DNA of 64,000 nt from Reticulascus tulasneorum (taxonomy: Eukaryota > Ascomycota > Sordariomycetes > Glomerellales > Reticulascaceae). The translations under genes and the position numbers were made by a program. The DNA lies in NCBI GenBank assembly GCA_001557505.1, contig LSAX01000006.1, forward strand, positions 1-64,000, in the 5' to 3' direction. Positions 48,301 through 62,584 of this stretch are shown here, one piece after another. Positions within the stretch are counted from its first letter, which is position 1. Every line of letters begins with the position of its first letter. The notes beneath the pieces are model-generated. The model was not told the origin of the DNA. It made no database searches and worked only from the letters and a program-made list of their open reading frames with translations.

Positions 48301-51300
48301 GTCGAATACTCTGAGTGAGATCGTCTAGAATCAAATCTCTTGGTGCTGAAACCAAAGTTATGCCAACGGACCAGCTCCAGTACTGCTCCAAAACCGACAC
48401 ATCGAAGTGAAAAGATGCAAATTGAAGCCATCTGGAATTCTCGTTCCAATGCCCCTTGAATAGGCGCTGAAAGGCTTTCATGGCCTGTACGGCGTTCTCG
48501 TGAGTGATCTCACAACCTTTAGGAGTGCCGGTAGTCCCAGATGTGTAAAGACAGTAACAGGTGTCCGTCTTTACCAGGGAAGTTGCGAGATCAACCCGGC
48601 TGTCTCGTGCTTTCGACAGTAGATACTCGTCTAATTCGATAATTGGTATCGTGGTTCTGAATCCTGGCACCATACTGGGATGTGTCAACAAGGATTTGGC
48701 GCCTGAGTCCTCGAGTATGAACTTCTTTCTCGCGTTAGGTGCTGATGGATCCAGGGCAAGAAATGCGCATCCAGCTTTTAGGATTCCAAGAATAGCAAAG
48801 ATGGCCTCAGGGCATTTGTCAAAGTGAATAGCAATGATACTGCCGGCTTTTGCAGATGCAGCCACAATACTGGCGGCTCGATTCCCTTGTTCATCCAGCT
48901 CTTTGAAGGTCCATCTTTTGGTTTGGGATTGGATATCATCAAAACCACTCACAAACTCAAGTGCGATCTTGTTGGGATGAGTTATGGCTCGAGTCTCTAC
49001 AAACTCATGAAGAAATATTTCTTGTGACGGGATTTCGATTTCGGCTGCAGGCATGATGGAGAATAGTGAAGGGGATTTCAGCCAGCAACCAGCTTCATGT
49101 CCATGTGGATCAAAGGCCAAGTATTGCATCACCATTTCAAATTGACCAAGCATAGTCAAAGCCTGTTCTCTCGGCATAACATCCGTTCGGAATGACAACC
49201 TAAATCGAACACTGTCATTCTCCAACGGTTCCACCTCCAGCGATACTGGGTAGTCGAGGTTGCCTTCGTCGGAGATTGTTTGCCAAGGGAACTTAGCACT
49301 TGCAGTCAATTCCGTACGCTGATAAACGACTAGAGTGTCAAAAACAGCGCTATCTGGATACCCAAGCCAGCGCTGTACTTTGGACAGTGGAGAAAACTGA
49401 TGATTCCGAATTGCGGTGCTGTAACTCATCATCTGGCAGAGCAATTCCCAATTCGATTCCTGGTTCTTCGCAATCACTGGCAATGTGTTAATACAGGGAA
49501 ACACAACATTAGAAGAGTTCTCTGTCATTCTGCCAGAAAATACCGTCCCAAAGACAACATTTTCTTCGCCGAGATAACCAGCCAGTATCCGAGCCCATGC
49601 AGCTTGGATGAGTGCTTGAACCGAGATATCCATTCGGCTCACTGCACTGATGATTGATGTGAAGCTGAAACTGGCAATATATGATTCGACGATCCTTTCT
49701 ATTGAATCCGGTGGCAATGGTGTCAATGTGGGAAAGTTGTTGACAACGACATCTGATGCTTTCTTTTGCCAGAAATCCTTTGACAACAGCTCGGCCATTT
49801 TTGCCTGGCCAAGGATCGTTGCAACTGACTCTTCAATTGGTGGAAAGAATGCGAGTTCATGTCCCTTTTGGATAGTCCAAAGATCGCTGAGGATGAGGTG
49901 TAGCGAATGGGCATCATATAGTGCATGGTGCATTGCAAGGTGCATCGACAATCCTTCGGCATGTTCCAATATTGCCACTGCCCAAGGAGGTTCGTGTAAA
50001 TCGCCAGTTGCTTCGCGACAGTGGTCTAACTTCCACTTGGTTAAGTTGAAGCGTTCGACAGCAGCGCCGGTGTATATATTCACACGATTTAGGATGTTAT
50101 GTGGTGAGAACCTAATCATTGCAAAATGCACGTCTGCGTGGTCGACTGGGACAAATCCGGTCCTGAGGATGGAATGGCGTTCCAGAACCTTTATCCATGC
50201 TTGATCTAAATCAGCGGCTCTGGTGCTGTCTTTAATATAAAACGCCATGTAATTAAAGTAGTCTCGACCTTGGGACTGAATGAATTGCGCCAGCATGGCG
50301 GACTGGGCATGTGTGCAAGGCAGGACTGCCTCGATTTGTTTTATCGATGACCATTCACTTTGAACTCTGTCGAGAACGTCGCGCTGAAACTTCGCCAAAT
50401 CATACATATGAAGCGCTTCAAGTTCCCGACCAGATATTTCCTCTAGCCGTCGTGCCATTTTAGCACAACTTGGGTGCTCAATGACGTCCATGGCGGAGAG
50501 CTTTAAACCTTGCTGTCTAAGTAGGAAGGCAACCTGAACCGCGTTGATGCTGTCAAGGCCCAATTGAAAAACGGATGTGTCGCGACCGATTGCCGAAAGC
50601 AATACTCCAGAAAGATTGGACAAAGCACCCCGAATGCGCTGCTCTATATCACTCCATGGTTGGCTGATATTAGACTCTCGCTTTGTTTCTTTCGTTCTTG
50701 AGGCCTCATCCTCTACGCCCCTAGCACTAGGTTTGGTGTTGAGGCTTAGCCCACGCAGCTCGCGCTGTATTTCGTCTGGAAGTTGATCGTGACAAGGTAT
50801 GCTTCCTGACGGATAGGTCATGGCAGAAATCATAATGTGCGACAAAACATCGGCAAATACCAACAAAATATGCGGAGTAAATCTTGTGCTAAAAGGGTAA
50901 GAGAGTATCCAGTAAAGATGACGGAGACATACATATTAGAGTGTAACTTCAGATCAATATGGTTGTGGCTTAAATCAGGGATCAGCTCACAAACCAATGG
51001 TACCTAGAGAGTATGAGAAAGTCGTAGCCTAATCTAGATCAGGACATACTAACATCCATGACGCCATTATCTTCTAACAGCTCCCACAATGAACTGTCCA
51101 GCGATTCCTGCGGATGTTGAAGTAGGAGCAGAGATTCAAACAGAGGACTGCTGGTTTCTGAGACAAGGTTCTGAATGAGTCGAAGAGGTGTAAACTGATG
51201 TTGAATCAACTTTGGGTTTAGATCATGAAATGTCCTCAAAAGTTGGGCGACTGGTGCAGATGTTGGTAACTCTATCCGAATGGGAATCGTATTAAAGCAT

Positions 51301-54300
51301 GGGGCAACGAGTCGTTCAATTCCATCGATCGCCAAATTTCTCCCGCTCATCACATTACCGAAACAAATATCGGTTTCTTGGTACAATATGGCTAGGAAAA
51401 TTGCCCATGTGGCTTGACAAAATGAAAGGAGCGACACTCCGATTGATCTGCAATATCTTTCAACGGCATCAAAGGGAATCCCAAGCCGTTTGGATTCCTG
51501 AGCCGTAATCGTCCTGTTTTGCTCTGTTCCAAGAAGCTTCCCGGACCATGCTTCACGCCCAAAGTGAACAGGTCTAAAGCCTCGAAATTGCTGCTTCCAA
51601 AAACTTGCAGTCGTTTTCGGAAGTTTGAGTAGTTCGAAGAGTACAGGCTCATATGCGATTGGTTTTGGGAGTGTGGTCTGTGCTGCGAGTTGCTCGACTT
51701 CTTGTAACAATGTAGCCATCGCTGCGCCGTCGTAAAGGGCATGATGACAGATGAATGAGAGAAAATATCCGCTATCATGGCTGAAAGTTTTGAACGATAG
51801 CGGCGGCAAGCGGGAGTCGAGCGCATTTGGCATTGTGCTCAACTGCTGTTTCACCGCTTCTTGAACATTTGCAACCTTGGAATCCTGCCAAGAGATTGGC
51901 CAGTCATTCAAAACTATTTGCGCCACAGTGCGTTCGATATATGTCGTGCTAATGAAACAGGTACGGAGAATTCCATGACGGAGATGCATCTGCTCCCAGT
52001 ATGTCTTCATCTCAGACACAGGGGCATTCAGTCGAAAGATCATCTGGTTGTAATATGATCCCCCGCTTGGAGAAGAAAGCATTGCTTCTTGAAGAGGCGT
52101 ACAAGGAAGAACCGTATCAACAAACTTACCCTCTTCGAGAAACAGTGTCTTAACACTCTCAACGTAATGTTGGGAGAACAAAACTGTTTTACACGGTTCT
52201 GGATCAATCGAAGATATCGCGGTACCTGATATATCAACTGACTGTGCCAAGAATCCCACAGATGGATTCTGCAAGATCTGCGAAACAGAAATATAGCGTT
52301 GAAAACGTTCTCGCAACCTCTTTGCGACCGCTATCGCAGATATTGAGTCCAAGCCTATCGCAGCAAGTGGTTGCCAACGGGAAATATATTCTATTGGAAT
52401 ATTGAGAGACACAGAGAGTGTGTTGGCAATACCTCTCTCTGTAACAGTCCATTCTGTCTCATCTGAACCCGGTCTCTCATTGCTTGCTGCAACATCGAGA
52501 TAATCCTGGGTCAGGTCGTGAAAAGTGGCCTGCAGTCGAGTCCGATCAATCTTTCCGCTAGAGGTTACGGGCATCGACGAGACCGGGATCAAGTAGGATG
52601 GAATCATATATCCAAGAAGTTGTGAAAGAAGGAGGTGAAATACATACTCGTTCGTTTGGACCAGGTCTTCTTGAAACGGGAGCACTTGAAAAGATTCATG
52701 CTCGCGGTGCATAGGAACGTAGAATGCGGCGAGTTGTGCTGCTGCCGAATCATTCCGAGAAACTAGCAACAACTTGCTTGATTTTACTATTCCTATACTT
52801 ATGATCATGTTTTCGATTTCCTGGGTTTCAATCCGTTGGCCCCGCAACTTGATTTGGTCATCGATTCTCCCGAGTATCATGAGCGAACCGTCTGGGAGCA
52901 TTCTGCCCATATCCCCAGAGCGGTAGATGCGGCCGAATTCCATATGATCAACAAACTTCAAAGCTGTGAGTTCTGGAGCGTTGAGGTACCCTTTGGCCAA
53001 CTGGTCGCCTCCAAAACAAAGTTCGCCAATGCAGCCTCGTGGTACTGAAATTGGGGACTCTGGAAAAAGAACAAAGACAGAAGTGTTCTTGAAGACGAAT
53101 CCTAGATGATCAGGATAATCTTCGGGGTCCATCTTCTTGACGGTGCAAATGTTTGTAGTTTCAGCTGGTCCATATCCTGTCATATGTCAGCACAGACCAG
53201 ATAAAAGGAATTCTACGCCTTACCTTGGAAAAGACAATCCCCCCATTGGCTGGACACCGCTCGTGTCATAGGCTCACCTGCAGTCACGAGGAACTCGACG
53301 CTTGGTACTTCATGTTTTCGCACCAAAGCGGCAACGGTTGGAGTCATGCTCAAATGAGTGCACTTGAAATAACGAATTGCCATTTCCAAGTCTTCAAATA
53401 ATGCATCATTCGTTGATGAGCATAGACACGCTCCATGTAACCAGGTGAAGAATATCTCAAACACCGAGACATCAAAAGCTTGTGAGCAAGATTGCAGCAG
53501 TCGGGAATTCTCGCTCATTGGGTAAATTCGTGATAGTTCTGTCAGATTGCTCATTATGTTAGACTGCGTCACAACTACACCTTTCGGGGCGCCGGTTGTG
53601 CCCGAAGTGTATATCACGTAAGCAGCTCGAGAGGGTTCTGCGGCCAAGCATAAGTTATGATCTGGCAATGCCGAGAGCTGCAGCTGTTGTACGTTGATCA
53701 TCCGCAGCGACGAGAGACCAGCCAAGTTACTGGTGGAAGCATCATCTGTGAGACAGCAGCAGACTTCAGCTTGTTCAACAATTTTCCGAACTCGGTCAAT
53801 CGGGGTCGTGGGAAGAATCGGAAGGTAAGCACAGCCAGCCTTCAAGGATCCGAGTATTGAAGCATAGAGGGCAATTGACTTTTCCATGACAATGGCAATG
53901 ATGTTTCCTTCTTGGATATTCTGACCTCTTATATGCCACGCAATTTGGTTAGCTCGGGAGTTCAGATCGCTGTACGATACTGTTTGTGCATCGGCATATG
54001 GATCCGAAATCGATATCGTGAATGACATTGCTGGAGCATTTGGGTATGCCGCCGCGTTTAATTCAACAGCGGCAGCTAAGTCAACAGATTGAATGGATAA
54101 GGCAGGATTGGAATTGTAAATGGAGAGTGTCTCGCTTGTGAAGCAGTTTTGAAGGTCGGAGATGGGGCTGCTATTGTGTCTTAGGATATACTTCGACAGC
54201 AATGCCAGCTGTCGAAGCATGAGTTCCGCGTGCTCTCTCAAAAAGGTGTCCGTATGATAGGTTAATTGGCATGTTATTCCTTTATTCGTAGGTTCGATCT

Positions 54301-57300
54301 CGACCAATAATGGAGACTCCAAGTTGTCACGATGCCAACTCTCCCGGATTTTGCTTGATCGTCGTAGGTGACTGTCCAGAGACTCTTGGTAAACAAAGAG
54401 TATATCAAATAAAGACTCCCCAAGGGTTATGCCGCAGGCTTTCTTGATTTCGGCCAAAGAAAGGCTGCTGTGTTGGAGAGCTGCTCTGTTTGCGGCCTGG
54501 ATGCTTCTGAGGAGATCTGACACAGTTTGCAAGCTGTCGAGATCAACTCTCAAAGGGGTTAGTGCGATACAAGGCCCCATGATTCGATGAACATCTGGAA
54601 CTGCGATCGTTCTGCCAGATGATACGGTGCCAATGACTACGTCATTGACCCCTTGAATTGCACCCCAAAGCCATAAAGTGCTGGCCTGAAAGAAGACTTG
54701 CGCGCTGCAACCAAACTGTTTTGCACATTCATTCACCTCCTGGCTGCTTAATTGCAGCGCTCCATGGATGGATTCGGTATTGCGGTAACCAGTTGGACGT
54801 GCCATTAGCCGAGGGAGTTTTCGCCTCTCCCAGCCAAGCAGACGCTCCGCCCAAAACGATTTGGAATCACCAGTTTGAGCTACTGATTTGTAGGCCGCAT
54901 AAAAGTTGGTGACTCGTTTGAACTGTGGTCGTGTCTCAACAGTCCGGCCATCCATGATCTCTGTGAGGTCCACTACCAGCATATCTAAGGACCAACCATC
55001 GTACAATGCGTGGTGTACTTGCAGCAGAACCTGTGTGCTCTCTTCCATGGATTTAATCTGAACCCTGAATGGAGACAAAAAATCTTCTTCGGATGTCAGC
55101 TCAAAAGTCTCGTCAAAGTCGGCCACGCTCCGAATTTGACTCTCTGGCAGCCGCTGGAACACAATCTGAGTGAAACCAGAGCTGAGATAAGCAAAGCCGG
55201 AGCGCAGAATCTCATTATTCTGAACTACTCGTGATATCCAGTATGTAACCTGCTGATGACTGCAGTTTTCGGGGAATTCCAGTTGAATGAGGTTGCAGTA
55301 TGCCCCGCTGTCCTTTGAGGTCTCCGCTAGCATCGAAGCTTGTAATGGCGTACAGTACTGTAGGCTTTCTATGGTAGATGCAATCGAAATCAGATCGGAA
55401 CGTGCAGACAAAACATCTTCTAGGCTGGGACCCTGTCTTGTGATAGCGGATGAGGCATCAACACTATTACGATCTTCTTCCGAGCTAGAGTTTTCCTGTC
55501 GAAGAATAGAGCACATGACAGATAAGTTCTTGCAGGCTAGTAAATCTAGAGGGGCAATCTCGAGTCCAGTTTTGCGCAAAACAGATGCGAGTCTTATGGT
55601 CATGAGTGAATCAAGCCCGGCGGAAGAAAGAGTTGTGGACATTGAAATCTCAGATCCAAGAAGCTTTGAGGTAAGTTCCATGACTTTCATCTCTAGAGGG
55701 TCGGCACCCTCGTAGCAAACAACCTGCTGCGACTCTCTGGCTTGCAAGTATTTGTTCATCAACTGTCTTCGATCAATCTTCCCTGACGGAAGACGTGGAA
55801 AGCTCTCCATAAGAACCACGTCGCCGGGAACCATGAAAGCTGGTAACCATTCCCGGCATTTAGCCAGGATATGATTTTCTAGAGATTGTAACTCCAACGG
55901 ATCATCCACAGCACAAAACACCACAAGTATCCCATTGGCGACAACGGCAACAGCACTATGACATCTAGATGCACGCAAAACAGCCTGCTCGATCTCGCCG
56001 AGTTCAATGCGCTGCCCTCGAAGCTTGACTTGGCCGTCAGATATGCGCCCAAGACACTCCAAGGTCATGTTGGACGTTATTCTAGCCTTATCTCCAGTTC
56101 GGTATAACCTGCCATACGGCGAGTTGATGAAGGCACTGCTTGTTTGCTCAGGACGATTCAAATAACCGTCGGCAAGTTGATACCCCCCAATTACCAGCTC
56201 TCCAACTTCACCGATAGGTAAAAGTTTGAAATCTGACGTGGCGCCATCGTCGAGATTTTCAATAACGTAACAGGATACAGTATCGAGGGGAAACCCGATG
56301 TTATTGGCTGACGATTCGGCTTCAAATGCAGGCTGTAAAGTGCTATTAAAGAGGTTAGTCAACATCACCAAAGTCCGGTGAACTGTCTCTTGCAAACAAC
56401 TTACCAGTGAATCGCGGCTTCTGTTGGACCATACATTCCCCATAGCATGCTTGGCTTTGTCTGTGTTCCGCCAAATTCAAGGATGACGGGCTCAGTCAAC
56501 ATCTCCCCGATGGTCAAAAGAAGCTTTAGTCCAGGTACGTTGGCACGAGAACGAAGCAGGCTACCAGCCACAGTTGGCGTCAGTTCACATGCGTCGACAT
56601 CCATTGTCCTGATTACATCAGGAAGATCGTTGAGCATGCGAGCTCGATCACATGTGACCAGCGTGCAGCCTCTAAAGAAAGGGAAGAAGATTTCAAACAC
56701 CGACACATCGAATGTCGGCGATGCGAACTGGAGAAACCGAGTGAACCGTGGAATATGCTTGTTGTGGGCCAACAAACTCTGAACTGCAGAGTCATGCGAT
56801 ACCCCTACTCCTTTCGGTGTGCCAGTCGACCCTGAAGTGTACATGACGTATGCAAGGCTGTGTTTTTCGACAACGGGTAGTGAAGCTTGCGCTTCAGAAG
56901 CGTTGGTTGCAGGCTCCGGATCATCTACACCTAAGACGACCAACTTGGAGTTATCTGCGGGGATGTTGCTGCGGAGCTCTGACGAGACCAGAACAACTGT
57001 GGCGGAAACATCTTGAAGAATAAACCTGAGCCTCTCGGAAGGGATATCTAAATGCAGCGGGCAAAAGGCTCCGCCAGCTTTGAGAACAGCCAATATTGAA
57101 ATATAGAGACGTGGCCCTTGAGGAATCAGCATTGGCACAACGAATGGTATGTTTGTCCCCAAGCTGCGAATCCGGCCGTCCACAATCCTCACGGCAAGAG
57201 CATCAGCCGCAGCATGAAGCTCCGGGTATGTCAAAAGAGTCTTCTCTGCAGAGCCAGAAAGGCCGTGAAGAGACGGCAGCCCACGCTCGGAATTGGTTGG

Positions 57301-57462
57301 CACAAGTTCGTGGAGGAGCTCCGGACCGGGCATCCGTTTCGGATGAGGGTTCAATATGGATAATTGTTGGTGAACCATCGAGTCTGTCATTGTGTCAAGC
57401 TTGCCGTTTACACTTGTCATTCTGGATATGTCGGCGTCGGGACGAAATGTTGAGTGGTTCAT
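42323..57462 (-). CDS. sidC: Ferrichrome-type siderophore nonribosomal peptide synthetase (SidC-like)
   Basis: Six exons, 57462-56405, 56342-53224, 53176-51054, 51003-50933, 50888-42530 and 42481-42323, join in frame to 4962 residues. Domain order is A1-T1-C1-A2-T2-C2-T3-C3-A3-T4-C4-T5-C5-T6-C6. Core motifs: A1 YTSGSTGTPKG and YGPTEAAIH; A2 YTSGTTGAPKG and YGPAETTN; A3 YTSGTTGTPKG and YGPTEATIG. Carrier serines are present in all six T domains: GLDSL (about 55605), GLDSIS (52340), GLDSIN (50545), GVDSIT (47305), GLDSID (45640) and GLDSIS (43935). The C motifs are HHALYDG (C1, C2, C6), HHALYDA (C3), FHGIYDG (C4) and AHALYDG (C5). There is no thioesterase; in this family terminal T-C units finish and cyclise the hexapeptide. 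Three A domains with iterative use, and a divergent ornithine monooxygenase next door, argue for ferricrocin or a related ferrichrome made in the cytosol. The product is not provable from sequence alone. Confidence 0.92.
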
Positions 57463-59280
57463 CGGGTCATGAGCGGTTCAGGAGCCTGTGATAGCTTCTA
57501 GAAGACTGCCCGAATGCCAGCGAACTCACCAACCAAATGAATGACCTCCCAGCCAATCCTGATGGAACTTGATAGATGAGTTCGATCCACCAAGGCCAAC
57601 AAAACACCCGGGGGTTGTCCAATGGGGATGGTGATGATTCACCGAATCTGGAAACTAGAATCACGAGCTCCTGATTCACCAGCTAGAGCTGCACACCATC
57701 CCACGCAGTGACGGGCTCGGCCACTGGTTTGCCGGACCTCTTAGATTGCAGGAATTACTCAGCCGCTGAAATCAGTAGAGCAACTCGTCAGACGACAGCC
57801 GCCGATATACCAATTTCACCTCGATGTTGGAATAACACGGACGGTCATTCGTGGGATGGGCCCGGGGGTTGGCTAAGCAAATCTCGGAAAAGGTGCCTCG
57901 TGATGGTATCTCTGGTAGTCTCGGTGTCCTTGACCGCGCAGTCATGCTCGATGGGGGACGCAAATGTACTTGAACGTGCCTAAAATGACAGATCTCAATG
58001 GCCTCTTCCGACGACTGTACTTGTTACGGTTAGAACGCGCGCCTCGTGTGGTGCGCACATAGGAATGGTGGAGCGGCATGGATGAAGCTCAAGCTTTCCG
58101 GTGCCGCCTGAAGTTCCACCTCAGGATAATTTTATGGCGTCATGACTTGTGCTGGCTTCCAGTGAGCTGGCGTGACGAATGGGGGTGCCAGTCTTCAACT
58201 AACGTCAGTAGTTCCAACTGCTCAGCCTCTGTATTAAACCTGAAGAGCAAGCGGTGCTAGCCATTCGTGGTTCCAGAATGGCCGGCCCGCGTCGGCACGA
58301 AGGCTTGTCTTCGAGTGAGCACCCAAATCAGATCCTGGGCCCACTATGGCTAATAAAGCGGGTTTGCGTCTCATCTCCCATCATGCCACAGCGTCCGACA
58401 GAGGTAAAGAGGCCCAGTTGGGGGTTTCTTCGGCGGCAGAGATCCTATGTCTCAATATTCCAGAAGCTATTACGGAACACCTTTTCTGCAGGATGGACCC
58501 TTGTTTGCTCGGCGCATTTGCATCATTAGTGGTTGCACAACAGCTGCGACCTGCCTGGAGAGGGAGCGACGCATCCGCGGTTAGCAACCTCGTCAACGGA
58601 TATGGGAAACCCTGAAATGGCAAGGGGATCGCAAAAGGAAGAAAAGCCGGCGAGAACCAATAAAGGAGATGAAGCTGAGTCAACTGTGTGGGGGATTTCC
58701 GGGAATGGGTGTGTGGAGGCCGTGGCCGTTCATCCTGAATACTCCGCAAGTACAATGAACTTCCAGTTTGCAGCCAGAGAGATGAGCAGAAACGTGTACG
58801 TAAATTGGGTACTGCTCTCATCCAGTGCCTGTCCACCCAGAACTGTCAAGTCGACGGCGACGCCTCCCAAGCCATCCGCAATGCAAATGGAGCCGTAGCG
58901 AGCAACAGGTACTAGCTAGTAGCCATGTACGATGCCAATCTAGTAGAAGTCGTTGTTAATTCCTTTCCGTCACCTCAGGCAGCTGTCGGCTTGAGGAGAT
59001 TCTTCTTTTTTTTTTGTCCCTTCTTCTTTTGCTTTTTCGGATTCTCCGCCTCTCGCCTTCAGCAAATCGGCGGGACGCCGCAGCCGCCAAATCCAGCAGG
59101 TCTCCCAGGGGTGGCCGTTGTTCGTACCGGGTAAGGTAGCGTGGGCAGGTACTGTGCTATGTACGTACCTACAGGCATGCATGGGCAGGTAGTCCGAGCC
59201 CTAGCATCCGAGGTATGTACATTTGCAGGTGTAGTGTGGACACTCTTCACTCTCGTCTAATTAGAGTTCCGGCCTTGATC

Positions 59281-59299
59281 TTATCAGATCATCAGATAA
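59281..59299. promoter_or_regulatory. Head-to-head pair of iron-GATA (SreA/SRE/Sfu1) motifs
   Basis: TTATCAGAT (59281-59289, minus-strand ATCTGATAA) and ATCAGATAA (59291-59299) are two perfect copies of ATCWGATAA in opposite orientation separated by one base. The longer consensus is the known site of iron-sensing GATA repressors of siderophore genes in Aspergillus and Histoplasma. A plain WGATAR site is shorter and much commoner. Repression under iron sufficiency is inferred. Confidence 0.75.
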
Positions 59300-59569
59300 A
59301 AAATTCCCTCACGGTTTCCACTACATTCGTACAGTACCTACGAATTAGGCCACCCTCCCGCTGTGAGATCCAATCAGCACAATTCACATTAGATGATACC
59401 CTCCGCCATCGCAACGTCACGTTTATTCAGGAAGCCCAAATATTGGCAAACGTTCAACCCAGCCTCCGACCTCTCATCCTAGTCGGCCGTTCTCGGAGCC
59501 TAGGGTAGGCCCGGGCCTGCCTCTAGGTAATTACTGCTCTTGCGCGCGAGGCACTTGTGTGTACTGTAG

Positions 59570-59622
59570 GTATGTATGAATGTGCGTATGTATGTGTGTG
59601 TGTATGTATGTATGTATGTATG
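59570..59622. repeat. TATG/TG microsatellite
   Basis: Tandem TATG units with a central TG run, between the iron-GATA sites of the siderophore promoter. No function is assigned. Confidence 0.85.
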
Positions 59623-59664
59623 CCCTGTCTTTCAGGGCCCTCCGCCGTCGCCAGTGACTCGATC

Positions 59665-59673
59665 TTATCTGAT
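59665..59673 (-). promoter_or_regulatory. Third iron-GATA motif ATCAGATAA
   Basis: TTATCTGAT on the plus strand is ATCAGATAA on the minus strand, preceded by G as in the extended (G/A)ATCWGATAA site. A further plain GATAA follows at about 59680. Confidence 0.7.
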
Positions 59674-60667
59674 CCTGAGATAAACCCGAAGTTGCATCAG
59701 CGGCACATCCTCACCCAGCTTCCCCACTTCTAATGCATACATCATTGACTTTTTTGCCCCTAGTCCATGCCTCTAGTCCCGATCTGCAAAGGACGGCGGC
59801 CATCTCGAGCCTTTCAGCGCAACTGGCGTGGAGGGCATGCCATGAAAAACTTTGCTGGCTTGACTGTTGCTCCGTGTCAAATCGTCCGATCATGCTGCTA
59901 GGTAACGCGCCCTCCACTTGCAACGTCGGACAACCCCCCTCATTAGGAAACCTGCTTCCCTCCCTCACTCCCTGCCGTCCTTTTTGTTGATCTGTCGGTG
60001 GGCAAGCCCACCATCATGCCAAGCCAGCTTCCGCCGCAGGTATGATGACAGAACAGACACCCACTTCTAAGCGAGTCGGATCCAAGTCATCAGAGGCGTC
60101 GATGGCTTCAAATTCAGTGCGATGCGACCCTAACATTCCCGGGTGTCCTCGTCGGGACTGCAGGGACCCTGGAAGTATAGTGCACTAGAATGTCTCCCCT
60201 TCCAGGACTCGCAAGGCCAAGAGATCAAGCGGGACCTGTGAAATAATCGAGCCCTTAGCACCGCTCTCGTGATGAGATGTTGCAATTTGTACCTGAATTG
60301 CACTCTACCGGCGGAATAATTCACATACATATCCTTGCCATCCCCTTCCCTCTCGACCCTTCACTTCTCGTTTCGTTTCCATTCTTCTCGCAAATTATTT
60401 GAAAAGCCTTCATCCCTCCCGCACATCGCTCCCAAACGTGCGAATTATCGACCAAGAGCGTAGGATCTACTCAGGCCATTACCGCTCTATCCCCGGCACA
60501 CCGGACGATAACCTACCTGCATTCAGCGCGCCTGCATTGGGACGGCGTCATTCATTACACCCAGCATCACTAGTTCACGTCTTCCTGTTCAGGGAGCTTC
60601 ATCTCTGGGATTCCTTTACCACGGCTGTTTCCCAACAAGCCCGAAGAGAACGTCTGAGCTCCGCTGA

Positions 60668-62431
<1,764 letters not shown>

Positions 62432-62584
62432 ATCGTTCCCCAGTAAGGCTGTCTAACACACCTGACCTTGTCAGGCGAATGTGATGTTACGAGGCAAGTA
62501 GAGACAAATCAGGCCGATTATGATGATAATGGACCTAGAAGAAAAGGATATAGCTTGGTGTTTAAAAGACTCTAGGTTTCGATT

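Noticed and set aside
53213..56443. Splitting the NRPS into several genes at ORF breaks
   Set aside because: Each break has consensus donor and acceptor sites that restore core A-domain motifs in frame, so one gene is the simpler reading.
58346..58836. Overlapping 89- and 151-codon ORFs in the siderophore promoter
   Set aside because: Opposite strands over the same DNA, no domain signature, no plausible start context or introns.
59387..59389. Possible HapX half-site downstream of the CCAAT box at 59370
   Set aside because: The base triplet at the expected 12-nt spacing is CAT, which does not fit the RWT pattern.
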